A stretch of DNA of 64,000 bases from DASZGI01 sp035938995. Its GTDB lineage: Bacteria > Actinomycetota > Actinomycetes > Streptomycetales > Catenulisporaceae. Location: positions 1 to 64,000 of the forward strand of contig NZ_DASZGI010000100.1 of the NCBI RefSeq assembly GCF_035938995.1, in the 5' to 3' direction. Of the stretch, positions 15,619 to 24,621 are shown piece after piece. The position numbers and the translations under genes were made by a program. Each line of letters opens with the position of its first letter. The stretch's first letter is position 1. Under the pieces are notes generated by a model, which did no database searches, was not told the origin of the DNA, and worked only from the letters and a program-made list of their open reading frames with translations.

Positions 15619-17118
15619 CTAGGGAGTCCATTCGCGCGGTGGCTTGGGCAAAGTGATCAGCGCGTCGAGGTTCAAGTGAGTCTTGAGCAGCGCGATCAGC
15701 TCTCGTGCGTCGATCAACTGCATGCGGCCGTTTCTCGTGGCGAAATCGCGGCTGGTCTTGCCGAACCACGAGGTAGTCACGAGGATGCCTTTGGTTGCGT
15801 TCATGTCGTCCATGACGCCAGCCAGAGCCCGCACGTCGTTGGCCGGCACGACCTTTGTGTAGCGCTTGGCCTGGATGACGCAGGTCCCACCTGTGAACGG
15901 GTCCTTGTTGAACGCCACCGCGTCGACTCCGTCGTCGCGTGAAGCCTGAGTCACCCAAGCCTGCAAGCCGTAAGCCTCGAAGAGCCTTCGAACCAAGTGC
16001 TCGAACTCTGTGGGGGTCAAGTTAAGGATCTCCGGTCTACTGTCGAGTCCGGCGACCACATCAATAGCATCCACGAACCTGTAGCGGCGCGCATCGAAGA
16101 CGACGACTGGTTGTACAGGTTCGAGATCCCCCGGGTGTTTCGAGAAGATCGCGTTGAGATGGTGCAGGCAGGCTGCTGGATCGAGCTCCGGTTCGCACAG
16201 ATCCATCTCGTCCATCAGTGCGCGGGTGGCCTGCACGCTCAGCACACATGGTCGGATCGGCCTGCCTGTGGCCGGGTTCTTGGCACTGACATGGCCGTTG
16301 AACACAACGCTGTCGATGAGAGACGGTGGGCACACGGTGAACGCTTCGTGGAGTCTGCGAAGGGCCACCCGAGCGATCAGCAGGCGATACAGCGCGTCGC
16401 GCTCAATCAGTTTGCGGGCGACAGGAACGATCTCACGTCGACTTGCCACGTACCGATACTCCGCGACTGCGGGGACCGTGTCCCGCGGAGGCAGCTCAAC
16501 GTCCATGATCAGTTCGCGCGCTTCCGGGATCATCTGGGCGCGCACTGGCCCTGCGACGCCCGCTGGATAAGGGCATGAGGTGAGGGTGCGCTCAACCACG
16601 TCGATGGCCGTGATCAGGTCGCCATTGTCGAAGGCACGTTCCAGTGGCAGGCGCGCCGAGTGAAGGCCGGACGACACGCTCTGCAGCAGGGCATCAAATT
16701 GCGCCAGTTGGATGCGGATCTGTGCACTACGCTCGCCGGCTTCGTGTCGCCGCGCCATCTCGAGCGCCTTGGCCTGCTCAGCAGCCTTGCGGCGCGCTTC
16801 AGCCTGCTTGGCCCGCTGCTGTGCAGCTTCCTGGCGCTGCCGCTCTTGCTCGCGCCGTTCGGCCTCGCGCTGAATGCGCTCGACCTCCCTCTGCGCCGCC
16901 TCGCCCGAACGACGTGCGCGCAACTCCTCCGCGGCGCGCACGTTGCGCGCCTTCGCCGCCTGGTCGCGCTTCCGCTGCGCCTGACGTTGCCGCTGCTCCT
17001 CTAGCTTTTGCGCTCGGATCTCTTCCTGCAACTCCATGCGAGCCTGCTGCGCCCTGGCTTTCTCCTTCTCCTGCTTGAGCCGCAGGAACTCCGCGATGAT
17101 GGACTTCTTGCGCGCCAC
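15619..17118 (-). CDS. Coiled-coil restriction endonuclease-like protein (Mrr-type PD-(D/E)XK)
   Basis: This 499-residue protein starts with about 140 residues of highly charged Glu/Arg/Gln/Ala coiled coil. A helical middle of unknown function follows. From about residue 368 there is an Mrr-like nuclease domain (LTPTEFEHLVRRLFEAYGLQ). The catalytic pattern is Asp399 (DDGVDAV) and Gln416-x-Lys418 (CVIQAKRY), as in Mrr-type IV restriction enzymes. It probably cleaves modified or foreign DNA; a housekeeping repair role cannot be excluded. No methyltransferase gene accompanies it. It lies between the KTSC gene and the recombination module, all on the minus strand, and G+C is visibly lower here than in flanking core genes. 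Confidence 0.8.
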   Translation of the reverse strand: MARKKSIIAEFLRLKQEKEKARAQQARMELQEEIRAQKLEEQRQRQAQRKRDQAAKARNVRAAEELRARRSGEAAQREVERIQREAERREQERQRQEAAQQRAKQAEARRKAAEQAKALEMARRHEAGERSAQIRIQLAQFDALLQSVSSGLHSARLPLERAFDNGDLITAIDVVERTLTSCPYPAGVAGPVRAQMIPEARELIMDVELPPRDTVPAVAEYRYVASRREIVPVARKLIERDALYRLLIARVALRRLHEAFTVCPPSLIDSVVFNGHVSAKNPATGRPIRPCVLSVQATRALMDEMDLCEPELDPAACLHHLNAIFSKHPGDLEPVQPVVVFDARRYRFVDAIDVVAGLDSRPEILNLTPTEFEHLVRRLFEAYGLQAWVTQASRDDGVDAVAFNKDPFTGGTCVIQAKRYTKVVPANDVRALAGVMDDMNATKGILVTTSWFGKTSRDFATRNGRMQLIDARELIALLKTHLNLDALITLPKPPREWTP

Positions 17119-17301
17119 TCACGCCCCCTCACATCAGCAGAGCACTGACAGTGGGATTGTCCCCTGTTATCGCCGGTCCGATGCAGGCAAAGCTCAACCT
17201 ACCTGTGAGTGGCATGGATAGAGGCGGACACTCTCGATGGAGCTCAGAGCGACGTGGCGCCTAGCTTGAACGCCTCCGCCATAATGGGACTATTCGAATG
17301 C

Positions 17302-19581
17302 TCACGTTTCAAGCATGGGTAAACGACCAGGCCGTCCGGTGTCGACTGCGCGTGCTGCAACGTAGTCGGCCCAGTCACGCTTGACATACGAAACCCAATA
17401 GGCGGCCGTCGCAATGTGAATACCCAGAAGGTCGGCCAGAATCGCTGCTGGCATGTCGGCGGCGAGTGCGCATAGCGCAGTCGAGCGCGTAGTGCGTGCC
17501 TCGATTCCAAAATGACGAAGGCGCTCGGTTATTCGGTTTGCCGTTATATGACGACCAGGATTTAAGCCGGGAAATAACCAACGTCGCCCCGGAACGGCAC
17601 GTCCCAGTGCTGAGCGAGGCTGGCTTTGCGCCCCCAGTTGTAGCAACTCGGCAACCGAAGGAGGCAGCAGCACTGGATGGCGACCGATGACAAGGTAGCT
17701 GTTCTCGCCTTGAGTTATCAGGCGATCACTCGTCAACTCGACGATACGTGACACGGGTATCCCGAAAAGGCTCACCAATGCTCCGGCGGCTCGAACATCG
17801 ACGGGTAACGTCGTATCGGTAACACATCGCCGAAGCTGCAAGAGATGCTGGTCCTCTTCCAGTACCTGATCGAAGTATTGCCGAAATGACCGCGCTGGAA
17901 CGGTGAGAGGCGGCGTAACTTTCCGATTGGCAGTCCACGCGAGGAATGATCTTATATCGTAGCGAGTTTTCGGGCCATCATTCAGCCACTGCTCGACTTG
18001 CGCTTGCTTGAGCTCCCCCAGAGAAATGTTCCGCTCATCGGCCCATTGCAGGAAGTCCAACGCAGCTCGAATGCGCCGTCGGGCACTGGCACCAGCGCCT
18101 TGTGTATACGACCGTCGGAGACTGGCTCGCCGAGCGCGGCGCAGTACGAACCAGTGAGCGAAAGGTCGGACCAGTTGGCCGTGGTGCGTCGGTACATCAA
18201 GAAGAACATGATCGAGCCAAGGGCCTATGCGTTCCAAGTACTCAACCCGGTCCGGCAGCACACCGGTATGGACGAGAACTTGACGCACGTAATGCAGATT
18301 CCTCGATTGTGGTAGGCCGTCGAGCATCTGATGCGTGATGGGCTCTCCTTTGGCGGCAAGCTGCGCCAGCAGCCGCGCTGAAGCGCTTTTTCGAAGCCAG
18401 CCAAGGATCGAGACAGGGTGCTCAACATTAACAAGCGCATCACGCACAGCACCCAGCTGCGAAATTCCAGTCGGATGTCCGAGTAGGTCATTGACCCGAG
18501 TGGCGAGTACACAGCGCGCGCACTGCCCTTCGGCATAAATCTTTCCCCCTGACCCACAAGCCTTGCAGACATAGTCAACGGCCACACCTGCACACGGGCC
18601 GCAAATATTTCCGCCTTCCGACACCGCAATCAGCGGCTGAATACTCCCGCACGCTGCGCATACTTCGGGATGGTTACGAATACGCTCATAACATGTCGAA
18701 CACACTGGACCAATCGGCCACTCCGCGTTAACGCGTCGATTCCTGCCACATCGACAGCACTGTCGTAGTTGACGTGGGAGACAGCTCTTGCAGATAAGGA
18801 TTCCGGAACGCACTCCTAGGCAGGGGCGAATGCGACCGCAAACTGTGCACGTACCCGTTACCCCTTGATAGCAGTTCTCGCAAAGGTCGGGATTATCCTC
18901 GGTCGCCCGGAGGGATATCGGCATGACACGTTGGCAGCGGCCACAAAGCCGCTTTGGCCGCTGATAGCACCGCGCGCATATGGCCTGACCATCGCGATTC
19001 GTTTTGGCTGGCGCCTCTGTTCCACACACCGTACATGTGTGAATTGGCCGGCTGCAATTCCCACACACGGGCTGACCATCGGCAAGTCGGATCGCAGGCA
19101 CACGTGAATTTCCACACCTGATGCACGGTTCGGTCACCAACGGATCGCGTTGGTAACACGTGTAGCAGATGACTCCTTCCGGGCGGCGAGCCGCAATGCG
19201 CCCCTCCCTTCCACATCGGGCGCACGTCGTTCGACTCGACCGCGCGTAACAGCGGCTACAGACTCGTCCGCCGGAACCAGCCCTCAACTGCGTGGCCGAC
19301 CTGCCGCACGTCGCGCAAATCGGCAAGCTGATCTCGTAGCCGCCATCGCTGACCACCTGCACCAACCGTATGTAGCTCGCCGGACAATCAGAAATCGGCC
19401 TGCGAAGAGCATTCGGTTCCCCAGCAAGGAACGCGTCCAGTTCGCGCATCGCCTTGCCGCGGTGCGCCTGCGCCTCTGAGAGCAGACGGCGCGCTGAGAC
19501 CAGATCCAAGCCGGGAACAGATGCCTGGATGCGTGCGGTCATCCGGTCAACAACGACGTCGGCCGGATCAACACTGCTCAT
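17302..19581 (-). CDS. Zinc-ribbon array fused to a degenerate tyrosine-recombinase-like domain
   Basis: This 759-residue protein has a short N-terminal helical part, then nine consecutive zinc ribbons (about residues 89-357, 18 C-x-x-C knuckles such as CATC/CSRC and CARC/CYTC). A region from about 480 resembles tyrosine recombinases, with a core-binding helix bundle and a catalytic-like domain near 570-740. A candidate first Arg is present (GIPVSRIVELT), as is the WLFPG strand. However, the HxxR box reads as RTTRSTALCALA, LGH reads LLGIH, and the usual nucleophile position is not a clear Tyr. It is probably a DNA-binding partner rather than the catalyst. Its start overlaps the XRE stop (ATGA). 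Size and company recall TnpB of Tn554. Confidence 0.75.
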   Translation of the reverse strand: MSSVDPADVVVDRMTARIQASVPGLDLVSARRLLSEAQAHRGKAMRELDAFLAGEPNALRRPISDCPASYIRLVQVVSDGGYEISLPICATCGRSATQLRAGSGGRVCSRCYARSSRTTCARCGREGRIAARRPEGVICYTCYQRDPLVTEPCIRCGNSRVPAIRLADGQPVCGNCSRPIHTCTVCGTEAPAKTNRDGQAICARCYQRPKRLCGRCQRVMPISLRATEDNPDLCENCYQGVTGTCTVCGRIRPCLGVRSGILICKSCLPRQLRQCCRCGRNRRVNAEWPIGPVCSTCYERIRNHPEVCAACGSIQPLIAVSEGGNICGPCAGVAVDYVCKACGSGGKIYAEGQCARCVLATRVNDLLGHPTGISQLGAVRDALVNVEHPVSILGWLRKSASARLLAQLAAKGEPITHQMLDGLPQSRNLHYVRQVLVHTGVLPDRVEYLERIGPWLDHVLLDVPTHHGQLVRPFAHWFVLRRARRASLRRSYTQGAGASARRRIRAALDFLQWADERNISLGELKQAQVEQWLNDGPKTRYDIRSFLAWTANRKVTPPLTVPARSFRQYFDQVLEEDQHLLQLRRCVTDTTLPVDVRAAGALVSLFGIPVSRIVELTSDRLITQGENSYLVIGRHPVLLPPSVAELLQLGAQSQPRSALGRAVPGRRWLFPGLNPGRHITANRITERLRHFGIEARTTRSTALCALAADMPAAILADLLGIHIATAAYWVSYVKRDWADYVAARAVDTGRPGRLPMLET

Positions 19582-19919
19582 AGTCCGGTTGGCCTCCGGA
19601 TCGTTGCGCGCCGCGGCTGCGGTGCGTCACCGACGGTCTCCCCACTCGCCGCCTTGCCACTGCCGTCTTTCCGTACCTGCGCGTTGATGACCTCGATCTC
19701 GATCAGATCGCTCGGCGTGCAGCTGAGAATGTCACACAACGCAGCAAGCACATCCATCGACAGACGCTGCGGTGGCTGTGTCACCAGGCGAAAGACCTGC
19801 TCACGGGATAGCGAGATGCCACGCTCTGCCAGCAACGGCACAAGATCCGTCGTCTGGAACATCCCCTTGTCGGCCATAAGGCCTCGCAGATGCCACTGAT
19901 AGCCCATCTTTTTGATCAT
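19578..19919 (-). CDS. Small XRE-family DNA-binding protein of the recombination module
   Basis: This 113-residue protein has a Cro/C1-type helix-turn-helix (about residues 20-75: LVPLLAERGISLSREQVFRL, then RLSMDVLAALCDILSCTPSD) and a basic tail (RRATIRRP). The start ATG 19919 overlaps the integrase stop (ATGA), and the stop overlaps the zinc-ribbon gene start in the same way, so the three genes are translated as a chain. It may repress the module or act as a recombination accessory factor, like the small TnpC of Tn554. An in-frame ATG at 19934 is also possible. Confidence 0.8.
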   Translation of the reverse strand: MIKKMGYQWHLRGLMADKGMFQTTDLVPLLAERGISLSREQVFRLVTQPPQRLSMDVLAALCDILSCTPSDLIEIEVINAQVRKDGSGKAASGETVGDAPQPRRATIRRPTGL

Positions 19920-21046
19920 CCGACGACTCCCCAAAGCTCGCCATAGCGCTCCTTCAGCGATCGTGCCAAGAGCCGGTTCCGGTAGTCGTCAGACACCCCG
20001 GTATAGATCGCGGTCGTGCTGGCATAGGCGTGGCCGACTTGCTCCTGGACGAAGCGCTCGGTGTAGTCGAACTCGACCAAGTGCGTGACGTACGAGTGCC
20101 GAAGACAGTGCAGGTCTAGCTCATCCGCCAGCCCTGCCGCACCGCGAGCTAACGCAAATGCGTCATCGATCGAGCGCGGTGATAAGCGTCCCGCTCTCTC
20201 AGTCACCCACAGCGCAGGGTGCTTGCCAGCACGGAACGCGGGACGCACCTCGTCGAGCCATTGCTCAAGTACCGGGATGATCCAGTCCATCTCCGGCACC
20301 GTCAACACGGTGCGCCGTTTCGGCGGGCTGCCTTTGGTGGCCTTCCCCCAACGCACGAACAGTGCTCCGATTCGGCCGAACTGCCGTGCTTTCGGGTTGT
20401 GCCGCAGGTCGGCAAGGTCTAGCCCCGACGCCTCGCTCCGCCGCAGACCAAAGGCGTAGATCGTCTTGAGCACGGTCGCGTCGCGCAGGGCCGCCAACGC
20501 GCCTTTGCGCCGACGTGCGCGGATTTCTTCCACCCGGGAGTCGGCCGCATCGAAAAGTGCCTGGACCTCGTCATAAGTCAACGGCCGCCGGCGCGGATCG
20601 CCCTCATACTCGTTGACGTGGGTGATCGAGTTCCACTCATGCAGGATTTGGACCGGAATCTGACCAAACCGGTCGTGACACTGTTGTGGCCATTCGTACC
20701 GCGTGTCGGTGACGTACTCCATGAACATCCGCAGCGTGTTCTGATATCCGCGTGCCGTCGACATCATGATCGGGCGAGCACCGGACCGAAGATCACCAAA
20801 AAACGCTTCGATCTCAGTCGGCTGCCACTGCCAGGGGTACTGGTTCGAGAAGCCAGCTAGCCGACGCACGAGACGCAAGCGAGAGTCAACCGTCGTGTCC
20901 TTGAGGAACCGGGTCCGCTGCTGGAGGGCCCAACCCTCGAGCATTGCTTCAAACACTGCGGGCGCAGGATCCAGGTACCGGACATTCTCGGCGAGCACGA
21001 AGCGCGCTGCGCCAGCAAGAGCGACAGGCCGAGTCATGTGTTGCAT
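19916..21046 (-). CDS. Tyrosine-type integrase/recombinase
   Basis: This is a full tyrosine recombinase of about 376 residues, with an N-terminal core-binding domain (about 30-150) and a catalytic domain (about 155-350). The active-site set is complete: Arg in YAFGLRRSEASGL, a Lys in KATKGSPPKRR, His-x-x-Arg in HCLRHSYVTH, His in VGHAYAS and Tyr in AIYTGV. It should cut and rejoin DNA. The start is uncertain. ATG 21046 is given; TTG 21058 and ATG 21037 are alternatives, and none has a ribosome site, so the mRNA may be leaderless. A 17-bp palindrome covers the start region. No tRNA gene is adjacent. Confidence 0.85.
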   Translation of the reverse strand: MQHMTRPVALAGAARFVLAENVRYLDPAPAVFEAMLEGWALQQRTRFLKDTTVDSRLRLVRRLAGFSNQYPWQWQPTEIEAFFGDLRSGARPIMMSTARGYQNTLRMFMEYVTDTRYEWPQQCHDRFGQIPVQILHEWNSITHVNEYEGDPRRRPLTYDEVQALFDAADSRVEEIRARRRKGALAALRDATVLKTIYAFGLRRSEASGLDLADLRHNPKARQFGRIGALFVRWGKATKGSPPKRRTVLTVPEMDWIIPVLEQWLDEVRPAFRAGKHPALWVTERAGRLSPRSIDDAFALARGAAGLADELDLHCLRHSYVTHLVEFDYTERFVQEQVGHAYASTTAIYTGVSDDYRNRLLARSLKERYGELWGVVG

Positions 21047-21056
21047 TAAACGCAAC
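21040..21056. repeat. 17-bp palindromic site, copy 2, over the integrase start
   Basis: GTTGCAT-TAA-ACGCAAC covers the start codons of the integrase gene. It matches copy 1 at 19 of 21 bases including flanks. Its position suits either an autoregulatory operator or a recombination end. Confidence 0.7.
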
Positions 21057-21080
21057 AATGATGCTTTGAGTCAAGAAGGT

Positions 21081-21111
21081 CGCTGCTTCGGGCTAGCAGC
21101 CCGAAGCAGCG
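21081..21111 (-). terminator. Terminator after the small repeat protein gene
   Basis: CGCTGCTTCGGGCT (21081-21094) pairs perfectly with AGCCCGAAGCAGCG (21098-21111) around a 3-nt loop. It is 23 bp after the stop of the minus-strand gene at 21134 and insulates the integrase gene from upstream transcription. Confidence 0.75.
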
Positions 21112-21133
21112 ATCGCCTCATGCCGTGCCGCTC

Positions 21134-21400
21134 CTAGCCGTGCAGCGGAGTCTGCTCGAGAGCGCTGGCCGCGACTTCGCGCTCGATCCGCGTCGCGTTC
21201 GAGTCGCGCAGAACCTTCGCCGCAGCAGCCGCCGCCCGGGCGCTCGTCTGGTCGAGGTTCGGACCGTGGGTGCGCCGGACCTGGTCGAGAGCGCTGGCCG
21301 CAACCGTGCGGTCGTCCATGGTCGCGTTGCTGCTACGCAGCAGCCGCGCCGCATCCGAGGCGACCTTCGCGCTCGTCTGGCTGAAGTTCATGACCATCGA
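21134..21400 (-). CDS. Small protein with two internal repeats, function unknown
   Basis: This 88-residue protein consists of two copies of a helical motif: SQTSAKVASDAARLLRSSNA... and DQTSARAAAAAAKVLRDSNA..., each ending (V)AASAL-Q. The motif belongs to a small conserved bacterial family of unknown role that I recognise only by pattern. The start ATG 21400 is supported by AAGGA about 10 nt upstream; the frame is open to 21433. It is monocistronic, with hairpins on both sides. Confidence 0.65.
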   Translation of the reverse strand, partial: SMVMNFSQTSAKVASDAARLLRSSNATMDDRTVAASALDQVRRTHGPNLDQTSARAAAAAAKVLRDSNATRIEREVAASALEQTPLHG

Positions 21401-21499
21401 ATAAACATCCTTATCTATAGTGCCGATTTGCACTGCGACCCAGGATGTGGTGTCCTAACAGCCCACTACAGCGTGCAGGACATCACGTCTGAATCGCAC

Positions 21500-21530
21500 C
21501 GAACGCTCGGCCCCCTGGGTCGGGCGTTCG
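21500..21530. terminator. Hairpin between nrdJ and the small protein gene
   Basis: A 14-bp stem with two G-T pairs (21500-21513 with 21517-21530) is followed on the plus strand by TGTTT. On the minus strand it follows nrdJ by about 150 bp and may end that transcript. Confidence 0.55.
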
Positions 21531-21650
21531 TGTTTCGGCCGCAGGTTTGCGGACCGGAACACTCTCTGACCAGCTACCTCAGGCATGAGCGCACCTGAGG
21601 GCTGCTGATCGCCGCATCAAGATCTACAGTTCACTCAACTACGCCGAGTG

Positions 21651-21667
21651 GTTGCATCTGATGCAAT
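21651..21667. repeat. 17-bp palindromic site, copy 3, at the nrdJ 3' end
   Basis: GTTGCAT-CTG-ATGCAAT contains the perfect palindrome TTGCAT-CTG-ATGCAA. It lies 12 bp downstream of the nrdJ stop and resembles the sites at 14719 and 21040. Confidence 0.55.
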
Positions 21668-21678
21668 AAATCCCAATT

Positions 21679-24621
21679 TTAGCTGCAGCCGCTGGTGGAG
21701 CCGCAGCCCTCACAGGCATAGCAGCTTCCGGCGGGGCGCATCTTGGTGCCGCAGTTAAGGCACAGCGGGGCGTCGGCGGCGTGGCCCAACTTGGCCTCCA
21801 CCACCTCCATCGAGGAGCGGGCCGAGCCCACCGGGGTCGCAGCGCCGACGGCGACATCGCTCGCCGCCTTGGCCTTCGGGGCGCGCTCCTCTATCGGCGC
21901 GGACTGGGCGATCTCGGTGAGATCTGCGTCCTCGTCGGGCAGGTAAGAGCCGGTCTCGACCTGGCGCTGGCGCTCAGTCGCGGAGTAGATGCCGTAGTCC
22001 GCTCGCACGTCAAACGGCAGGTGGTCGAGCGCCAGGCGGCGGAAGATGTAGTCGAGGATCGACTGCGCCATCCGCACGTCCGGGTCGTCGGTCAGGCCCG
22101 CCGGCTCGAAGCGCATGTTCGTGAACTTCGACACATACGTCTCCAGCGGCACTCCGTACTGCAGACCGACTGAGATGGCGATCGAGAAGGCGTCCATCAT
22201 GCCGGCCAGGGTCGAGCCCTGCTTCGACATCTTCAGGAAGAGCTCGCCGAGGCCGTCGTCCGGGTAGGAGTTCGCGATCATGTAGCCCTCGGCACCGCCC
22301 ACCGCGAACGACGTCGTACGCCCGGGCCGGTTCTTCGGGAGCCGCTTGCGCACCGGGCGGAGTTCCTCGACCGCGGTGGACGCCGGGGCCGGGGTCGCAG
22401 GCGAGGTCGCCGCTGCCGCCGCTGCCGCGGCCTCGCGCTTGGCGCCCTTCGCGTCCTGCAGCGGCTGGCCCACCTTGCAGTTGTTGCGGTAGATCGCCAG
22501 CGCCTTGAGACCCAGCTTCCAGCCCTGGAAGTGGATCTCCTCGATGTCCTCGACGGTGGCCGACTCGGGCATGTTGACCGTCTTGCTGATCGCGCCGGAC
22601 AGGTGCGGCTGGATCGCGGCCATCATCTTCACATGGCCCATCGGCGCGATCGAGCGCTCGCCCATCGCGCAGTCGAAGACGTCGTAGTGCTCGCGCTTGA
22701 GGCTGGGGGCGTCCACCACGTGGCCGTGCTCGGCGACGTACTCGACGATCGCCTCGATCTGCTCCTGGTGGTACCCCAGACGGCGCAGCGCGCGCGGGAC
22801 CGTGTTGTTCACGATCTGCATCGAGCCGCCGCCGACCAGCTTCTTGAACTTGACCAGCGCCAGGTCCGGCTCGACGCCCGTGGTGTCCACGTCCATCATG
22901 AAGCCGATGGTTCCGGTCGGAGCCAACAGGCTGGCCTGGGCGTTGCGCCAGCCGTTCGCCTCGCCGGTCTCGATGCCCTTGCGCCAGGCGCGCTTCGCGG
23001 CGTCGAGGATGTCGGCGTCGAACTTCTCCAGCGTGCGGACCGCATCCGTGGCCGCGGCGTGCTTGCGCATGACGGCGGTGTGCGGCTTCGCGTTGTGGGC
23101 GTATCCGTCGTACGGGCCGACGACTCCGGCCAGTTCGGCGGACCGCTTGTACGCGGCGCCGGTCATCAGCGCGGTGACCGCGGCGGCGATCGCCCGGCCG
23201 CCGTCCGAGTCGTACGCGTGGCCGGTCGCCATCAGCAGCGCGCCGAGGTTGGCGTAGCCGATGCCGAGTTGCCGATAGGCGCGGGTGGTCTTCGTGATCG
23301 GCTCTGTCGGGAAGTCGGCGAAGCAGATCGAGATGTCCATCGCGGTGATGACCATCTCGACCACCTTGGCGAAGGTCGCCGTGTCGAAGGTGTCGTCGTC
23401 CCGGAGGAACTTCATCAGGTTCAGCGACGCCAGGTTGCAGGACGAGTTGTCCAGCGACATGTACTCCGAGCACGGGTTCGAGGCGCTGATCCGGCCGGTG
23501 TTCGGGTTCGTGTGCCAGGCGTTGATCGTGTCGTCGTATTGGATGCCCGGGTCGGCGCATTCCCAGGCCGCTTGCGCCATCTGGTGGAAAAGGTCCTTGG
23601 CGTCGACGGTCTCGATGACCCGGTGCTCGGGGTCGCGGGAGACGAGGTCGAAGGTGCCGCCCTCCTCAACGGCCCGCATGAAGGCTTCGTTGACCCGGAC
23701 CGAGTTGTTCGCGTTCTGGTACTGGACCGAGGTGATGTCGGCGCCGCCGAGGTCCATGTCGAACCCCGCGTCGCGCAGCACCCGGATCTTGTCCTCCTCG
23801 CGGGCCTTGGTCCAGATGAACTCCTGCACGTCCGGGTGATCGACGTCGAGGACTACCATCTTGGCCGCGCGCCGGGTCGCCCCGCCGGACTTGATGGTGC
23901 CTGCCGAGGCGTCCGCGCCGCGCATGAAGGACACCGGCCCCGAGGCGTTACCTCCGGAGGAGAGCAGTTCTTTGGACGAGCGGATCCGGGAGAGGTTCAG
24001 GCCGGCTCCGGAGCCGCCCTTGAAGATCAGACCTTCCTCCCGGTACCAGTTCAGGATCGAGTCCATGGTGTCGTCGACGGAGAGGATGAAGCAGGCCGAG
24101 ACCTGCTGCGGGCTCTGCGTGCCAACGTTGAACCAGACCGGCGAGTTGAACGCGAAGACCTGGTGGACGAGGGCATGGGTGAGCTCGTGCTCGAAAATCT
24201 CGGCGTCCTGCGGGGTGGCGAAGTAATCGTGTTCTTCACCGGCCGCGCGGTAGGTCTTCACGACGCGGTCGACGACCTGCTTGAGCGACCATTCGCGCCG
24301 ATCGGTGCCGAGCGCGCCGCGGAAGTACTTCGTGGTGACGATGTTGGCCGCGTTCACCGACCAGAAGGCGGGGAACTCCACGCCCTTCTGCTCGAAGTTG
24401 ATCGAGCCGTCCCGCCAGTTCGTCATGACGACGTCCCGGCGCTCCCACTCGACCTCGTCATAGGGATGGACGCCGGGCTTGGTGTAGATCCGCTCGACGC
24501 GAAGCCCGCGACGCTCGCCCTGACCGGCTTTTCCGCCCTGACGCGCGGAGTCCGGTTGCGCGGGCAACCCGCCGCCTTGCTTGGCCGCTTTGCGCGACGG
24601 CCCGCTGATGGTTTCCGTCAT
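21679..24621 (-). CDS. nrdJ: Class II (adenosylcobalamin-dependent) ribonucleotide reductase
   Basis: This 980-residue enzyme reduces ribonucleotides to deoxyribonucleotides using coenzyme B12. Family markers are the catalytic cysteine region NPCSEYMSLDNSSCNLASLN, the radical-site and substrate loops in the central barrel, and a Cys-rich C-terminal ribbon (CLNCGTKM, CYACEGCG) that passes electrons from thioredoxin. The length matches actinomycete NrdJ. ATG 24621 is chosen because residues downstream fit the family (MTETISGPSRKAAKQ). Upstream the frame continues only as a shadow of nrdR. It follows nrdR by about 100 bp and is probably cotranscribed with and controlled by it. Confidence 0.95.
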   Translation of the reverse strand: MTETISGPSRKAAKQGGGLPAQPDSARQGGKAGQGERRGLRVERIYTKPGVHPYDEVEWERRDVVMTNWRDGSINFEQKGVEFPAFWSVNAANIVTTKYFRGALGTDRREWSLKQVVDRVVKTYRAAGEEHDYFATPQDAEIFEHELTHALVHQVFAFNSPVWFNVGTQSPQQVSACFILSVDDTMDSILNWYREEGLIFKGGSGAGLNLSRIRSSKELLSSGGNASGPVSFMRGADASAGTIKSGGATRRAAKMVVLDVDHPDVQEFIWTKAREEDKIRVLRDAGFDMDLGGADITSVQYQNANNSVRVNEAFMRAVEEGGTFDLVSRDPEHRVIETVDAKDLFHQMAQAAWECADPGIQYDDTINAWHTNPNTGRISASNPCSEYMSLDNSSCNLASLNLMKFLRDDDTFDTATFAKVVEMVITAMDISICFADFPTEPITKTTRAYRQLGIGYANLGALLMATGHAYDSDGGRAIAAAVTALMTGAAYKRSAELAGVVGPYDGYAHNAKPHTAVMRKHAAATDAVRTLEKFDADILDAAKRAWRKGIETGEANGWRNAQASLLAPTGTIGFMMDVDTTGVEPDLALVKFKKLVGGGSMQIVNNTVPRALRRLGYHQEQIEAIVEYVAEHGHVVDAPSLKREHYDVFDCAMGERSIAPMGHVKMMAAIQPHLSGAISKTVNMPESATVEDIEEIHFQGWKLGLKALAIYRNNCKVGQPLQDAKGAKREAAAAAAAATSPATPAPASTAVEELRPVRKRLPKNRPGRTTSFAVGGAEGYMIANSYPDDGLGELFLKMSKQGSTLAGMMDAFSIAISVGLQYGVPLETYVSKFTNMRFEPAGLTDDPDVRMAQSILDYIFRRLALDHLPFDVRADYGIYSATERQRQVETGSYLPDEDADLTEIAQSAPIEERAPKAKAASDVAVGAATPVGSARSSMEVVEAKLGHAADAPLCLNCGTKMRPAGSCYACEGCGSTSGCS

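Noticed and set aside
21059..21678. tRNA gene as integration site beside the integrase
   Set aside because: Hairpins here do not assemble into a cloverleaf and no T-loop consensus was found.
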